Made by a program: the position numbers and the translations under genes. The notes beneath the pieces were generated by a model. That model was not told where the DNA came from, did no database searches, and saw only the letters and a list, made by a program, of their open reading frames with translations. Shown here piece after piece: positions 12,041 through 24,486 of a DNA stretch of 64,000 nt. This stretch comes from Plantago ovata. Its lineage: Eukaryota; Streptophyta; Magnoliopsida; Lamiales; Plantaginaceae. How positions within the stretch are numbered: position 1 is the first letter of the stretch; each line of letters starts with the position of its first letter. The DNA is taken from assembly GCA_028274465.1 (NCBI GenBank), contig CM051455.1, positions 45,215,129 to 45,279,128 on the forward strand, given 5' to 3'.

Positions 12041-14650
12041 TTCTTGGATTGGTGAAGTAATAAATTTTAGTGAACCGGTAGTGGTGGTAATTTGATAAGA
12101 ATTTTGGGAAGGGGAATTAAAGGAGTGAAGTGGTGAAAATTGAAGAGGATCTTGATCTGGTCATCATCTTCTATTCTGGTGCACCTTTTCTGATTTGATG
12201 ATAGATGAACGTAAATTGTAAAACTACCCCTGGCTAGTTATTTAATGACAAACTATATATATGCATTGTGATTTGTTTGTTTCACTTTTTCATTTTTTTT
12301 TTAATTTCTTTTAATATTGTGTTTTGATAATGGTATTTAATGGTAATACTCGGAGTTATATAATAATAATCATGAAAATCACATGAATTGGATAATTTGC
12401 GTGACATACTTTATTTAGTGAGCGGTTGCATCATGCTTTACCGCTCCTCAACTTTGTTATTTTATTATAATACAAGTTCATTGAGTGTTGATATTTCAAG
12501 TGTGAAAGCTTGCTCATGATTTGGCTCAAGTACAATTCAATGAAAAAAAAAAAGCAATGCATTTTCCGAGAATTTGTCTCACCTTGAAACTTCTCGAATT
12601 TTACTATACTACAGAGGTCCTCTTAGTAAATACTTGAGTAATTAGTAGTGATGCATATAACTAACTGAGAGAAGTGGAATTTCTTAGAAAAACATAATAA
12701 GTAAAAGCGTAGAAAGTCCATTAGTTGAGTCAATCAATCTCTGACAATAATTACTTTCAGGCAAGTTAACGATATTACAAATTCAACTTACATGTTAACG
12801 GTTGATAAAATGAATTAAGTAATAATTCAAAATTTATATGTCTCATAAATAAAATCTAATTAATTAATGTATATTAATATTGGAAGTTTAAATGTAAAAA
12901 AATTATTTCCTACAATTTACAAATACAAACTGTCCAACAATTAGAAATATATCTCTTTTTTTAAGTAAATACAAGAAAAAAAAGTCAGATTATTAAGCAA
13001 ATAAAAAGTATACTACTCCCGGAAGACAAGGCGGTTGTTTGGCAATTATTCGGAGAATAAAGGGGTGGTTGTGCAATTCAGCTTATCTATCCATCTTAAG
13101 TAAAATCTTGCCCATTACAAACGACAAGGTAATCGATCCTAGTATCCTACACGCCTTCTGATCTTTTTTGTAAAATAATAAAAAGCTTGACTTTGTCGAG
13201 AAATTGTTCCACAATACTACTAGTAGTAGTAGTAATAACTCCACGAAACTCCCCCATACCATACGTGTCTTAGACTCTTGACTCTTGTGTTCTCATTATT
13301 CCACGGTCCAAACTATATTTGCACTTGAAAAGGGCCTACAATTACATTAATTGATTATCAAAATCATCAAAGGTAATGTTCGAAGGAAAGCAGGAGCTCA
13401 ACTTGATGAGCTGCTCAACTTTTTGTGATTAGTAACCACATTGCAAAGTGAAGCTTTAATTAGAGCAGATTAATTCCTAATTAATTCGTTAAATACACAT
13501 ACACATTTGAAATGATAACATTGGATAACATTTTAGCTATTGACTTGGTTGATTAAAGGCCCATCTTCTAGCTATGTAAATATTGAATATGTTTAGTATA
13601 TAAAACATTTTGATTTAAAAAAAAAAAAGGCCCATCTTCTACCATAATACTTGGTCATGAAATGGAGACAACTAATTATTCAATAAATAATGCTGGGAAA
13701 TATCATTGGTATTTTCTTGGAATCTTCCTACTTATCAAGTTATCATGCAAATGGTATGACTGTATGAGGTTGCCCTGCAATCGTCACGCAACTAGAAAAG
13801 GGAGGAGTAGGTTGTTGTTGCTCATGCTAAATTATACTAGTACTACGATACAAACCAACAAACAATCAAACAAAGGATTTGATGTTCTTGTAATTTGCTA
13901 TTATTTGTTTATCTTTAACATTTCTCCATTATCATAAATATCTACTCCAAGAGTGAAGTGAATTTGTACATGTAAATTATAATATACATGTGTTAGAGCT
14001 TTTTACGGCTACATTCGTTCGCCGTGGTGTTTCAAACTACATTACATAATAATTTTCTTTGGTTGTAGTAGTTCTTAATGGAGTGTTTAGTTAACATATA
14101 TTCATGAGTGGGTATGTGTAAATATTTTATATAACATTGAAAATTTTAAAATTGGAATCCTAGAAGCCTGAACAATTGCATTCAATCAAGTAAAAAAAGT
14201 ATTAAGAGAACAACTAATTAAATTTCAAACTTTTCGTGGTTCCAAAAAAAAAGGTTTTTCCCTTTCCAGAAATGTCCTTTTTTTTATTGTTTTTATTTTA
14301 ACAAGCAAAACTGGCACGCGGGCACGCGGTAACGTATCCTAAAAATACTTTATTGATGTACACGCGGATACCGCGTGATTAATGTACAATTACTTAGTCC
14401 AAACAATATAATATATATTGAAACAGTAATCAAGTAAAATAAAAACACATTTACAATTTTACTATATTTAAATTGTTGTAAAGCACACCATATCTCACAT
14501 ATTGCGCAAATTAAATCGAAAAGTAGACGATAAGAAGTAAATAATAACACACCTTTATATTTTATTCCTTCCTTGCTTTTTGTCTATTGTTAGACTATTC
14601 CGATTATCCTTGCATTTGTCACTCGTGTTTTCTTTTGAAACTCCACATCT
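12041..14650. other. Intergenic region, no gene seen
   Basis: The first ~150 bases upstream of 12040 are the likely leader and promoter of the second RBR gene. The rest is AT-rich, with a short (AGT)n tract near 13220 and a GGCCCATCTTCTA repeat at about 13558 and 13628. Open frames here lack family resemblance. Confidence 0.5.
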
Positions 14651-14659
14651 TTTCATTTA

Positions 14660-15306
14660 GGAAAAAATTGATCAAACCCCCCAACCTATACTACAAGTGA
14701 GACATTACCCCCTAACCTATTAAATTTGAGACTTAACCCCCTTACCTATATAAAGTGTTGCAACATACCCCCTATATAATATTTTACTATCAATTTAATA
14801 TTTCCATTCAATTTAATATTTTTCCTTAAATTAAATATTTCCGTTTGATTCCAAATTAATCATAATACCCACCGAAAAACTAATTTTGAAAATTATAATA
14901 TGAAACTACACGATTTTCACTTTTATAATATAATATAATATAAGTTCAAATATTATGTTTCCGGTATAATTAATGAAAATATTATTTTTTCACTTTTATA
15001 ATATAAATTGTATTGAAAAAATAAGATTTGAACTTATATTATATAAGTAAAATCTTATATTTTTATAATATAATTTTAAAAATTATTTTTCGATATGAAT
15101 TAGGATTAATTGGAGTCAAACTGACATATTAAATTGTAGGGAAAATATTAAATTGAATGAAAAATATTAAATTAAAGGGAAAATATTATATAGGGGGTAT
15201 GTCATAACACTTTAAATAGATGAGGGGGTTAAGTCTCAAACTTAATAGGTTAGGGGGGTAATGTCTCAATTGTAGTAAAGTTCAGGGGGTTTGATCAATT
15301 TTATCC
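14660..15306. mobile_element. Mutator-type MITE, long terminal inverted repeats, 9-bp TSD
   Basis: Inverted repeats of about 125 bp with high identity close a 647-bp element. The left end reads GGAAAAAATTGATCAAAC and the right end, reversed, GGATAAAATTGATCAAAC. The nine bases TTTCATTTA occur directly outside both ends (14651-14659 and 15307-15315), the target-site duplication length typical of Mutator-like elements. The interior is very AT-rich and codes for nothing, so it is non-autonomous. The arms carry runs of C (plus strand, left) and G (right). Confidence 0.88.
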
Positions 15307-15774
15307 TTTCATTTAACAATATCATAAAATACTAAATTAGCTAATCAAAATTAGCAAAATATGATCAATAAATGGGGAAGTTAGACTGGGAGTTAAAAAG
15401 GTTGGACTCAAGATAAGTAAGTAAATGGTTTTTATTTATTTATTTATTATTTATTATTTTTTTAAAGAACTATATGAACGTGGGCATATGGTGCAAAAAA
15501 TTTGGTACTTCTAACTACTTCAAGGGGTAAATTTGGTAATGCAAAAATTGGTCTCACAACTACTTACCTTTGTACCTTTTGTGAGAGAAAAACATGTTTC
15601 CTTTTGTAATTTTGTAATTAGTATATAGATTTTTGTTTCTATTAAATGTCAAAATTGTACATTATATGTAGAAAAGTAGTTTTGGACTGCTTGCATTCCG
15701 GCCTTTCTCTAACCTTGGTTAACCGGTAACCGCCAAAACCAGGGTAGCACATTGGGCCTACCCGTTGAGCTATG

Positions 15775-16015
15775 TGTAATTTACCCCTATGCTGGTTCAG
15801 AGCCATCTGGTTCACGCCCACATGGGTTCGAATCTCCACGGAGACAAACTCCGCCCCATATTAAATTTCCACTCGAATGGCTTCCCCAAAGAGGTTGAAA
15901 TCGGTCACGAGTGCGGCGGAGTGTTGGAGAATTAATATAAATGACTAGATTCCGTTCCTCCCCAACAGCTTAAATTTTTGGGAGAGTTGGATTTCTATCA
16001 CAATATAAATAGAAA
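15775..16015 (+). repeat. Dispersed retroelement-derived repeat, copy 1
   Basis: This contains a tRNA-like stretch (CAGAGCCATCTGGTTCACGC, then GGGTTCGAATCTCC), then AAACTCCGCCCCATATTAAA, GAGGTTGAAATCGGTCACGA, and TTTTTGGGAGAGTTGGA. The same ordered blocks occur inverted at about 59820-60070 and, degraded, at 58980-59250. The family is repetitive and probably a retroelement terminus (LTR plus primer-binding area) or a SINE-like derivative. I cannot place its exact ends. Confidence 0.6.
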
Positions 16016-19000
16016 CTTTTTAAATCAGAGCATTGGTTTTTATCATTTAAATTGAATGATGATGCGAGGCATTCTTCCACCAGTTCAATAAGGCACTCGT
16101 TAAATCTTTGTCATTCAGCTGCTTGTTTACTAATCCAGGTACCATATCAAGTTCTGAATCACTCAACATGATTTGAGTATATATATTGAGCTTGAAGTCG
16201 AGGATTATGCTCAGCCAAACTAGTTTTCTCAATTGAGATACTAATACGAACTAGAAATTTAACTACTCTACAGCGTGGAAACTAATTAAACACATTCATA
16301 TTGCTTTCCTGTTGAGGCGTGGATACTAATTAAACACACAATAAACACATTGAGCATCGACAATGAAGGATATATATGGGTATCTTGTACAACTCTCCTT
16401 TCCTGTTTCTGATAGAGGGCGAGGATTAAATCAATATGCTTCCAACCATTAAAATTCTTATGTGATGTGTATTTGTTGTGTGTTTGTGTGGTATGTTACG
16501 TTGTCTTCACTCTTCAATATGAGAAATATTAATAAGGGTTTAAATGTTTTTCGCGCTTTAAGTTGCCAACTGCAGGGCCAAAATATGTTGAATGATAAAA
16601 TTGTGAAGTTCAGTATTGTCTGTGTAAAAAATATAGTATAGCACTTTAGATGAAAATTTTTAAAATAGTTTAGCATTGTTTGTGTAATTTTCTCTTTTAA
16701 TTATTATTTTCGGCCATTCTGCTTATTAAAAAGAAGAAAAACCTATAGTGGAAAATTTTCCTTTTACACCTTATTAGCATACATTTAGAAGACTATGTCC
16801 AACACTTAGGTAGGATATGTATTAGTATTTTCCTCATATTTAATAATATTTGAACTTTTACACGAATTTTACATAGATTTTTTAAGGTGGTGACTAGTGA
16901 TAACAGAGTTCATACATTATGTTTGGAGGGAGAGGAACAAAATTAGTAAAACATGTAGAGGTAACGTAAGACCTGTAATAACGGTCACAGCCTAATAAGA
17001 TGAAATTGAAGACACTAGTACAATAAATGAATTACAAAATGTAGAGGAAAAAACAGTAAAATCGCCTTAAACAATTACTAGAGGTATTTGTTTTAATGCA
17101 TGTGTTTGCATATTTTACTTGAAACAATTACGTCCCCTCATTATGGTGTTAGAGGTACTGATAAGTGCTTCTTTCCCAATATACACGGTTAAACCTTAAC
17201 AATTAGTTGCAATTGCCAACTATTCCTGTCGAACTAAACTGAAGCCCTAATTATATGACTATACGAAAGGGGAGAGGAGAAGAAAAGCAACAAAGAGAAT
17301 AAGAGAAGATTCATTTCTCATGTGAAGACTTTATTTAGGTGGTGAAATTTGTAACTTCATTCACCTTAGCTGCATGTCATTACAAAATATATTTATAACT
17401 TATGGATGCAATAAATATCAAATATTCTAGCAATATCATATGGAAGAGGTTTGAGAAGTTAAACTAGCAAAACCTTAATAAACAAATATTATAAATCTCA
17501 ATTTGGTGGTAGGTGATGTCTAATTTGTGCCTTTTAGATAAATCTTAATATTCTATTTGAAGCAAAATCTTTTGAAAAGTTTGAGAAGTTGAACTAGCAA
17601 AACCTTAACATTCGAGTTTGGTTGGTTTGGTTCTCCAACCGTGTCATGCACATCCACTAACACATAATTCAACTAGTTTTATATGCAAATCTAGCCAGAA
17701 TTTGTATTCGACTTAAATGAAATATAAGTGTGGAAGGATGCAAACTGAAGAAGTACTGGTCCACCGGTGGTAGTGTGGAACAAAAGCAGGGGCTTATATC
17801 TATCCATCCCATAGGCATCGCCATGGCTTCTTTGGCTTTTTGCTAGTAGTAATACATCATTTGACTTTGCAGTGGAGAATGGAGGAAAAGGAAGCGGCTA
17901 ATGCAACTAGTTAAACATTACTATGTGCCATGAACATGATAAAATTAGTTATAATGGACTCAGTCACTTCATATGGTTTTCGCCCATGCAAATTCTACAT
18001 TCTTGTTAGTAGTAGTTAGTGGAGGAGATTCGGATCCTAGCTTCTCTCTTGACCACTTGATTTTCTATATGAAATTGGAAACCAAACCTTATAACATGGC
18101 TTAATAATAATGATGAACATAAGAATTGGAAGTGTGATGAAGTTTAAAGTTAAAATCCAAAATCTCCTTTTAATTTATGCATGCGCAGCACGTTGTTAAA
18201 TCATTTGATTGATTAGGAGATAGAATTTGACAAGCTAAACATTTAGCACTACTAGAGGTTAACAAAGTCAGGTAATATGTCCACAAACAGTCTATAATCT
18301 ATATATCGCGAAATAAACTTAGATGCCATTTTGTGAGTGTCTTTTATTTGACCAGGACTAGGAGTAATGAGACGTACCGGACCTTCTTGGTAATTCACAT
18401 GTAAACTCCAAGTCCAATCCCCATGCTGCCGTGCTGACAATCCACACTATTATTCATTTATTCGTTCGTTTTATAATTATTCGTAAGGAATCAATCATCC
18501 ACATTATATTATATATATTCGTTGTTTCATTACTTAGGACACCTGTCCTGGATTAAGATATCAATTTCAGGGCATGTTCTCCACTTTTAATTTGAAGGAT
18601 GCGCGCGATGTTTTTCGATTTTTGTGCTTTGCAAAAGATTAAAAAAGTAAATCAAATGTATTAAGTGTCATTTTTCATTTAATTAAAAACTATTGTATCA
18701 TTTACGAGCGGCTACCCTTTAAAAAAAAAAAAATCACAACTATATTATAAAGTGGCTGATATATAATAAATTTAACTTTAATATATAGTTTAAATTGATG
18801 AGCGATGGGTGATATAATAAGGCATATGTGAGTACCTTATTTAGGAATTTAACTGATTAGTTGGTTAAGTTTCCAAAAGATGGAATCTCATTATCTCAAG
18901 ATGTAAAAGATGGGTTCAGTTTCAAAATTGTGGATAGTGATTTTGCAACTTAAAACCAACAATGAATCATTGGTTTGTACCGTCTTGAGAAATATTAAAT

Positions 19001-19907
19001 TAAATATTTTATCTTTTAGTATTTAAATTTAAATGGATGTCAATTTATGAATGTACTATAGTTGAAAAGAATTTTTATTAAACTGAGAAAGAAAAAAAAA
19101 AAAACTTATACTGAAGTCATAAATTATAAATCTAAATCCCAAATTATATTAGGGAATAAAGTTAAATCATTTTGACTTCTAATTTTGCTCTATTACATAC
19201 TATATCCAAATATTGTAAATCAGAAAAATGGTCAGCCTTTTCCATTATCTTGAAAGTTGATTATTATATCTTTAAGAGTATCAGATTGCATATTTAATTT
19301 AAATAAAATATCAACTAAATAATGTGTACTCATCTTTAAGAGAAAATATATTTACAATTTTCCCTTACAATCTAAACTTCTTTTTTCTTTTTTTTTCTTT
19401 ACATTCATACATGTAGAATTTTAACTATGAAACCATTTGGGTTAATATATTTTGTTTTTCACAAATATCAAGGAAACTTGAAAGACAGGTTAAGTTGTTG
19501 AAATAATCTTAAACTAAACCCGGCGTTTAACTTATTAGCATGATAATTTGATCACTGTCAGAGAAAAGTCCAAATCGCATCTCAATAATTATTCACTTTC
19601 TGAGTTTGTTGTACATCTCTCCTTTTACCTTTTAATCAATGGACCGCAAGCCAAGAAGGTCACCATAATCCACGACCTCACGTATATGTTCAAAAAGACC
19701 ATATTTGACTGTAATAATCTCTTTAAAAAAATCAATCAATCCACCCCTTTATTTTTCCTGCCTGCCGTATTTAACCACCACTTCCAAGCAGAGCATGTGT
19801 GAGTCAGTGTGGAAACAAAGAAACAAAAAAATAAAATCTTCGGCTTGTCTTTTTTAATTATTACTCCTATCGTGTGCCGTGGGCGCGCAGGTTAAGGTTG
19901 TCCCAGG
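16016..19907. other. Intergenic region upstream of the phosphatase array
   Basis: No gene was recognised in nearly 4 kb. A direct repeat of about 30 bases (core GAACTAGCAAAACCTTAA, first copy with AAACTAGC) occurs near 17447 and 17578. A minus-strand frame at 16047-16232 reads somewhat protein-like but matches no family I know. The part next to 19908 should be the promoter of the first phosphatase; a TATTTAA box occurs near 19769. Confidence 0.45.
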
Positions 19908-22900
19908 ATGGTTTTGGAGGGGAAAATGGTGGTGCTGGCTCTTGTGGTTGTTGCTACGGTGCTGAATGCTGCGTTGATGTGCAGTGGCGGAGTGACCAGT
20001 AGTTTTACAAGGCGAGTTGAGAAGTCTGTTGATATGCTTGTCGATAGCGATGTCTTCGAGAAACCTCGTGGCTATAATGCGCCTCAACAGGTTAATCAAT
20101 CCACCCTCACTCTCTCCAGTTTTTAGCTAGTTGTTGTTGTCAATTTGTCATGGACTAGATTTTTTTTTTTTTTTTTTTAATTTCTGAAGTATTTTATGTT
20201 GATTTGATCTGATAATCTGGAAAAGAATAAAAAAGAAGAAGAGCTGTGTTTCTGGATTTTTGTTAGTTTCACTGACTGGTAAACTATGTTACCCGAACTC
20301 TTCAATTCCCCTAGCATACCGTATTAGAACAATTCATTTTAGTCCAACTTAGAATTTTGCGGACAGGGAAATAGTGTTAAAAGAGACAACTTTGCTGGGA
20401 GGTGCTCAATCAAATTCTGGATATAGATGTTTGGTATTTTCTGGGATGTATATGTTGGCATAAATTAATGTTTCTCTCTGGAAAAACATTTTATTGGCAT
20501 TACTGGTAGCTTTTGCTTATTTTTTGGAGAATATGCTTCTGGTTTGATAAAAAGCCTTCTTGAATTAGTGTTACTTTACTCTATTCTGGTGATTTATGGT
20601 GTATAGTAGTAGTAGTAGTAGTATAATTGTTTACCATTTGATTAATCGTATTTGTTGGGCTCTTTATCGTCATGATTACATTGGCTTGTGGACAAAATGA
20701 TTTTTGTTACATGTATAATAATTGGCATTAGATTTTGCCTTTATGTTTTGTTGGGCATATGAGCTAATGCCTACCTTTTCAAGATTTTTAAATGTTCTGT
20801 CTTCTTCTATGCTTCTTTACATATAATAATTGGTAGTGGTGGTAGGAGTATATTTTTCTTATGAGGTAAGCTAATGATTCACCTTTTCAAGTTTTTAGAT
20901 GTTCTGTCTTGATTATGCCTCTTCATCTAGGCACTGACTAGAACACTAGCTTTTAAGTTTTTAGATGTCCTGTCTTAATCTATGTTTAATGTGATTTTTT
21001 TTGGGGAGATATTTGGTGATTGGTGACCATTTAAATAATGTGTTCTTCAATCTTCACATGCTTGGTAGATTTGGCTTTTCTGTTTGTTTTGTAGTATAAG
21101 ACATAATAAGTTTTAACTACTCTTGCTTAAGTTTTCTAATGTTATTGGTTATCTATGCTTCTTTATATATATAGGTGCACATAACACAAGGTGATCATGT
21201 TGGAAAAGCGGTGATTGTATCCTGGGTTACTATCGATGAACCGGGTTCAAATTCAGTTCTGTATTGGGTGGAGAACAGTAAAGAGAAGAATAAGGCAGAG
21301 GGGAAAGTTACCACATACAAGTATTATAACTATACTTCTGGTTACATCCATCACTGCACCATTAAAAAACTTGAGGTGAACTTACTGAGCGTTACTTTTT
21401 TGTGTTTTAATCTCATACTGTATGTCTATCCGACTGTTGGGAAAATTGTCTGAGTTTAACATATCATAAATGAAACGAACATGGATGATTTTAACGTGGA
21501 TTGTACCCTTGATGTTGCAGTACAATACCAAATATTACTATGAGGTTGGAATAGGGCACACCTCAAGAACATTTTGGTTTACGACACCACCCCCAGTTGG
21601 TCCTGATGTTCCATATACTTTTGGTCTTATAGGTAACTTTCCTTTTGCCCAACTATTTGGTGGATAGTGTTTTATAGGCGTGCATAGGTGAAGCTGTTAT
21701 TTTGTACAGTTTTCACGTTAGCTTAGCACTTTTAGCCTTTATGACAAATAATTTGCGGATGAAACTAATTGGTTGAAAATGGTAGCATAAAGTGCCTGGA
21801 AAATGATTTTTGCCGGGTGCTACAACAATGTCTTGCCTTCAGTTCATTATCAAACAAAAATGCTCAAGTCACCCTGAGTGCTCTTGTATATTTTGCATTG
21901 TAGGGGATCTTTTATATTATCTTGAACAAAAATTTCAAGTCACCTGAGTGCTCTTGTATATTTTCCGTTGCAGGGGATCTTGGCCAGACGTATGACTCTA
22001 ATATGACACTTACGCATTATGAGAAAAATCCAATTAAGGGACAAACTGTTCTGTTTGTTGGAGACCTCTCGTATGCTGACAACTACCCTAATCATGAAAG
22101 TACGCGATGGGATACATGGGCAAGATTTGTCGAAAGAAGTGTTGCTTATCAACCTTGGATTTGGACTGCTGGAAATCATGAACTTGATTTTGCTCCTGAA
22201 ATTGTAAGTGGCTTGCAAGTTGCAACTCATCATATCTTGGAACTGTTGATGCTTATTTTCATGTGCTTCAATATTATTTTGTTTCTTAAGTTCCAAAGGG
22301 AACTGATATTTGACAAGCTTATCTTCATTCATCACAGGGTGAAACAAAGCCCTTCAAGCCTTTCACTCACCGTTATCCTGTCCCTTATAAAGCATCAGGT
22401 AGCACTGCTCCATTATGGTACTCTATCAAGAGAGCTTCAGCTTACATCATAGTCTTGTCATCATATTCAGCATATGGTAAGACAGAAAGCTATTTTGATA
22501 TAAATGTCTTGTGCATCTGTATCCTGTCATCGATGCTGCTTAATCTATAACTTCTACGTGTACCATTACTGTTTCTGTAGGCATGTATACTCCTCAATAT
22601 AGCTGGCTTGAAGCTGAGTTTCCGAAAGTAAATAGGACAGAGACTCCGTGGTTAATAGTTCTTGTGCATTCTCCATGGTACAATAGCTACAACTATCACT
22701 ACATGGAAGGAGAGACCATGCGAGTCATGTTTGAACCTTGGTTTGTTCAGTACAAAGTTGATATCGTATTTGCAGGCCATGTTCATGCATATGAGCGATC
22801 GGTATGTGCTCCATATCCCTACTTATATATTGCCGTATGCATTTCTCCTCTTTATTTATGCTGTGCTTTCGAACGCCTTATGAAATCATTTTTGGATTGC

Positions 22901-23495
22901 CTTTAAAAACTGTTGAAGAATGGTGATTCTTAAGCAAAACTTGGGAGTTTTTGGCATCTACACGAAAAGGCTACTAATTTTACGTTTTAATTACCAAAAT
23001 CCTCACATTTGATGCTTTTAAGTGTTAACTTCCAAAATGGGATGCTCAATATAATTTTCGCCCACATGCATCTCGCAGGAGCGTGTGTCTAACATTGCCT
23101 ACAACATTGTGAATGGAATTTGCCGTCCGGTGAAAAACCAATCTGCCCCCGTATACATAACCATTGGAGATGGAGGAAATATTGAAGGCTTAGCTACAGA
23201 GTAAGATAGTATACGATGTTATATAGTCATTCCCTTTCACCTTCACAGTGCAAGAATGTTACCTAATGTTCTTATTATCCACTTTCGTGTTTCCAGAATG
23301 ACACACCCACAGCCAAATTACTCAGCTTATCGTGAGGCTAGCTTCGGCCATGCTACATTAGAGATTAAGAACCGGACACATGCTTATTATAGTTGGCACC
23401 GCAATCAGGATGGATATGCTGTCAAGGCAGATGCAATGTGGTTCTTCAACAGACATTGGCATCCGGTTGATGATTCAACCAGTGCGGAATTGTAA
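19908..23495 (+). CDS. Purple acid phosphatase, array copy A (intact)
   Basis: Eight exons encode 468 residues: 19908-20090, 21175-21375, 21521-21632, 21974-22203, 22338-22476, 22581-22801, 23079-23200, 23297-23495. A signal peptide occupies about residues 1-26. The five metal-binding blocks of plant high-molecular-weight purple acid phosphatases are complete: Asp167 in GDLG, Asp196 and Tyr199 in GDLSY, Asn233 in GNHE, His318 in VLVH, and His355/His357 in GHVH. NYT and NRT sequons suggest N-glycosylation. It resembles the PAP10/PAP12 type, secreted or vacuolar enzymes with a binuclear metal centre that release phosphate from organic esters. It heads a three-gene tandem array with identical exon plan and phases. 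A second in-frame ATG at residue 7 is an alternative start. Intron 3 carries a duplicated copy of the real 3' splice region. Confidence 0.94.
20603..20623. repeat. TAG microsatellite in phosphatase A intron 1
   Basis: A run of about seven TAG units lies in the 1.1-kb first intron of phosphatase copy A. It is not near a splice site. Confidence 0.75.
21863..21983 (+). repeat. Tandem duplication covering the intron 3 acceptor of phosphatase A
   Basis: Two copies, offset by about 70 bases, share TCAAGTCACC(C)TGAGTGCTCTTGTATATTTT, a pyrimidine-rich stretch, and an AG followed by GGGATCTT. Only the second copy (AG before 21974) continues into the GDLGQ codons. The first (AG at 21902-21903) runs into sequence with stops and is a decoy. 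Confidence 0.8.
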
Positions 23496-24430
23496 AGGCC
23501 CTAGAACATCTGCGTTCGAAGGATAAAAAACCAGACAGTGATGTTTATTTTTTCACAGAACATGAGTTTTCCTTGAAGCCAAATGGAGAGGAAATTACAG
23601 TACAATAACACTAGCAATCGATGCCTCAGAAAGATGAGATGATGTTGCAAGTGATTGATAATGGTAGTAGTGATTAGATTCATTTGGAAGTTTCACTTTA
23701 GATTTTTCCCAATAAGAATTCATAAATGCTCTCATTTTCAGAGACTGGAGAATGATCAGTTACAGCAACTGTCAACTGAGATACAGAAGCTGTTTAGCTC
23801 TATTTAATTAGGCGCTTAACCAATTAATTGGCACGTACAACTATGACAGCTAACTGTACCACCAACATCCCTAACCCAATAATTTTCCAAAAAAAAATTT
23901 AAAAAAATCCCTAACCCAATGAGCTACACATGATTGTACAATTGAAAGTGTACTACAAAAATCCCTTGAATCTGATAAAGCTCAAGTTGTGCTACGTCTT
24001 ACTATGGTGATAACTGATAAGTAGGTTGGACCGGATATTATTGTGAGAGTGAATGAAATTGAAAATAATGTAAATGTACGTTGTTGATATTTAAGGTCAC
24101 GTTTGATTTAGTTGAAAATATCTTGACTAAATCGAATATAAATTTTGAGTTTTAACTATGCAAATCTGAAGTAAAAGTGTAAAACTGTGCTTTTTAAGTT
24201 GAATCGAATCTTAATTGTTAGATTAGTGATTTTAGTCAAACTGATTGTCAAATATGTACTTTACAGTTCCAACTAAGGGCGAAGAGTACTAGCTTGGCTG
24301 TAGAGTGTAGAGCTGACTTGTATTTTGGCATTTATGATGACCAACTTACGAACAGCTAAAACTCCAAGCCTTAATAGATGTTGTTTCTTAATTTTTCCTT
24401 AAGTTCGGTTTATGTTTCCGTTCAGCATAC

Positions 24431-24445
24431 TTCTATTTAAGCACT
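24431..24445 (+). promoter_or_regulatory. TATA-like box of phosphatase B
   Basis: TTCTATTTAAGCACT lies 56 bases before the ATG at 24487. The identical 15-mer lies 55 bases before the ATG of copy C. The shared spacing supports both the core promoter and the choice of start in copy B. Confidence 0.6.
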
Positions 24446-24486
24446 GGTGATATTTGTACATGAATAAGATGGTGCAAGAAAAGCAT

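Noticed and set aside
16047..16232. Minus-strand 61-residue ORF that reads somewhat protein-like
   Set aside because: I recognise no family and see no neighbouring exons; it could be a gene fragment but the evidence is too thin.
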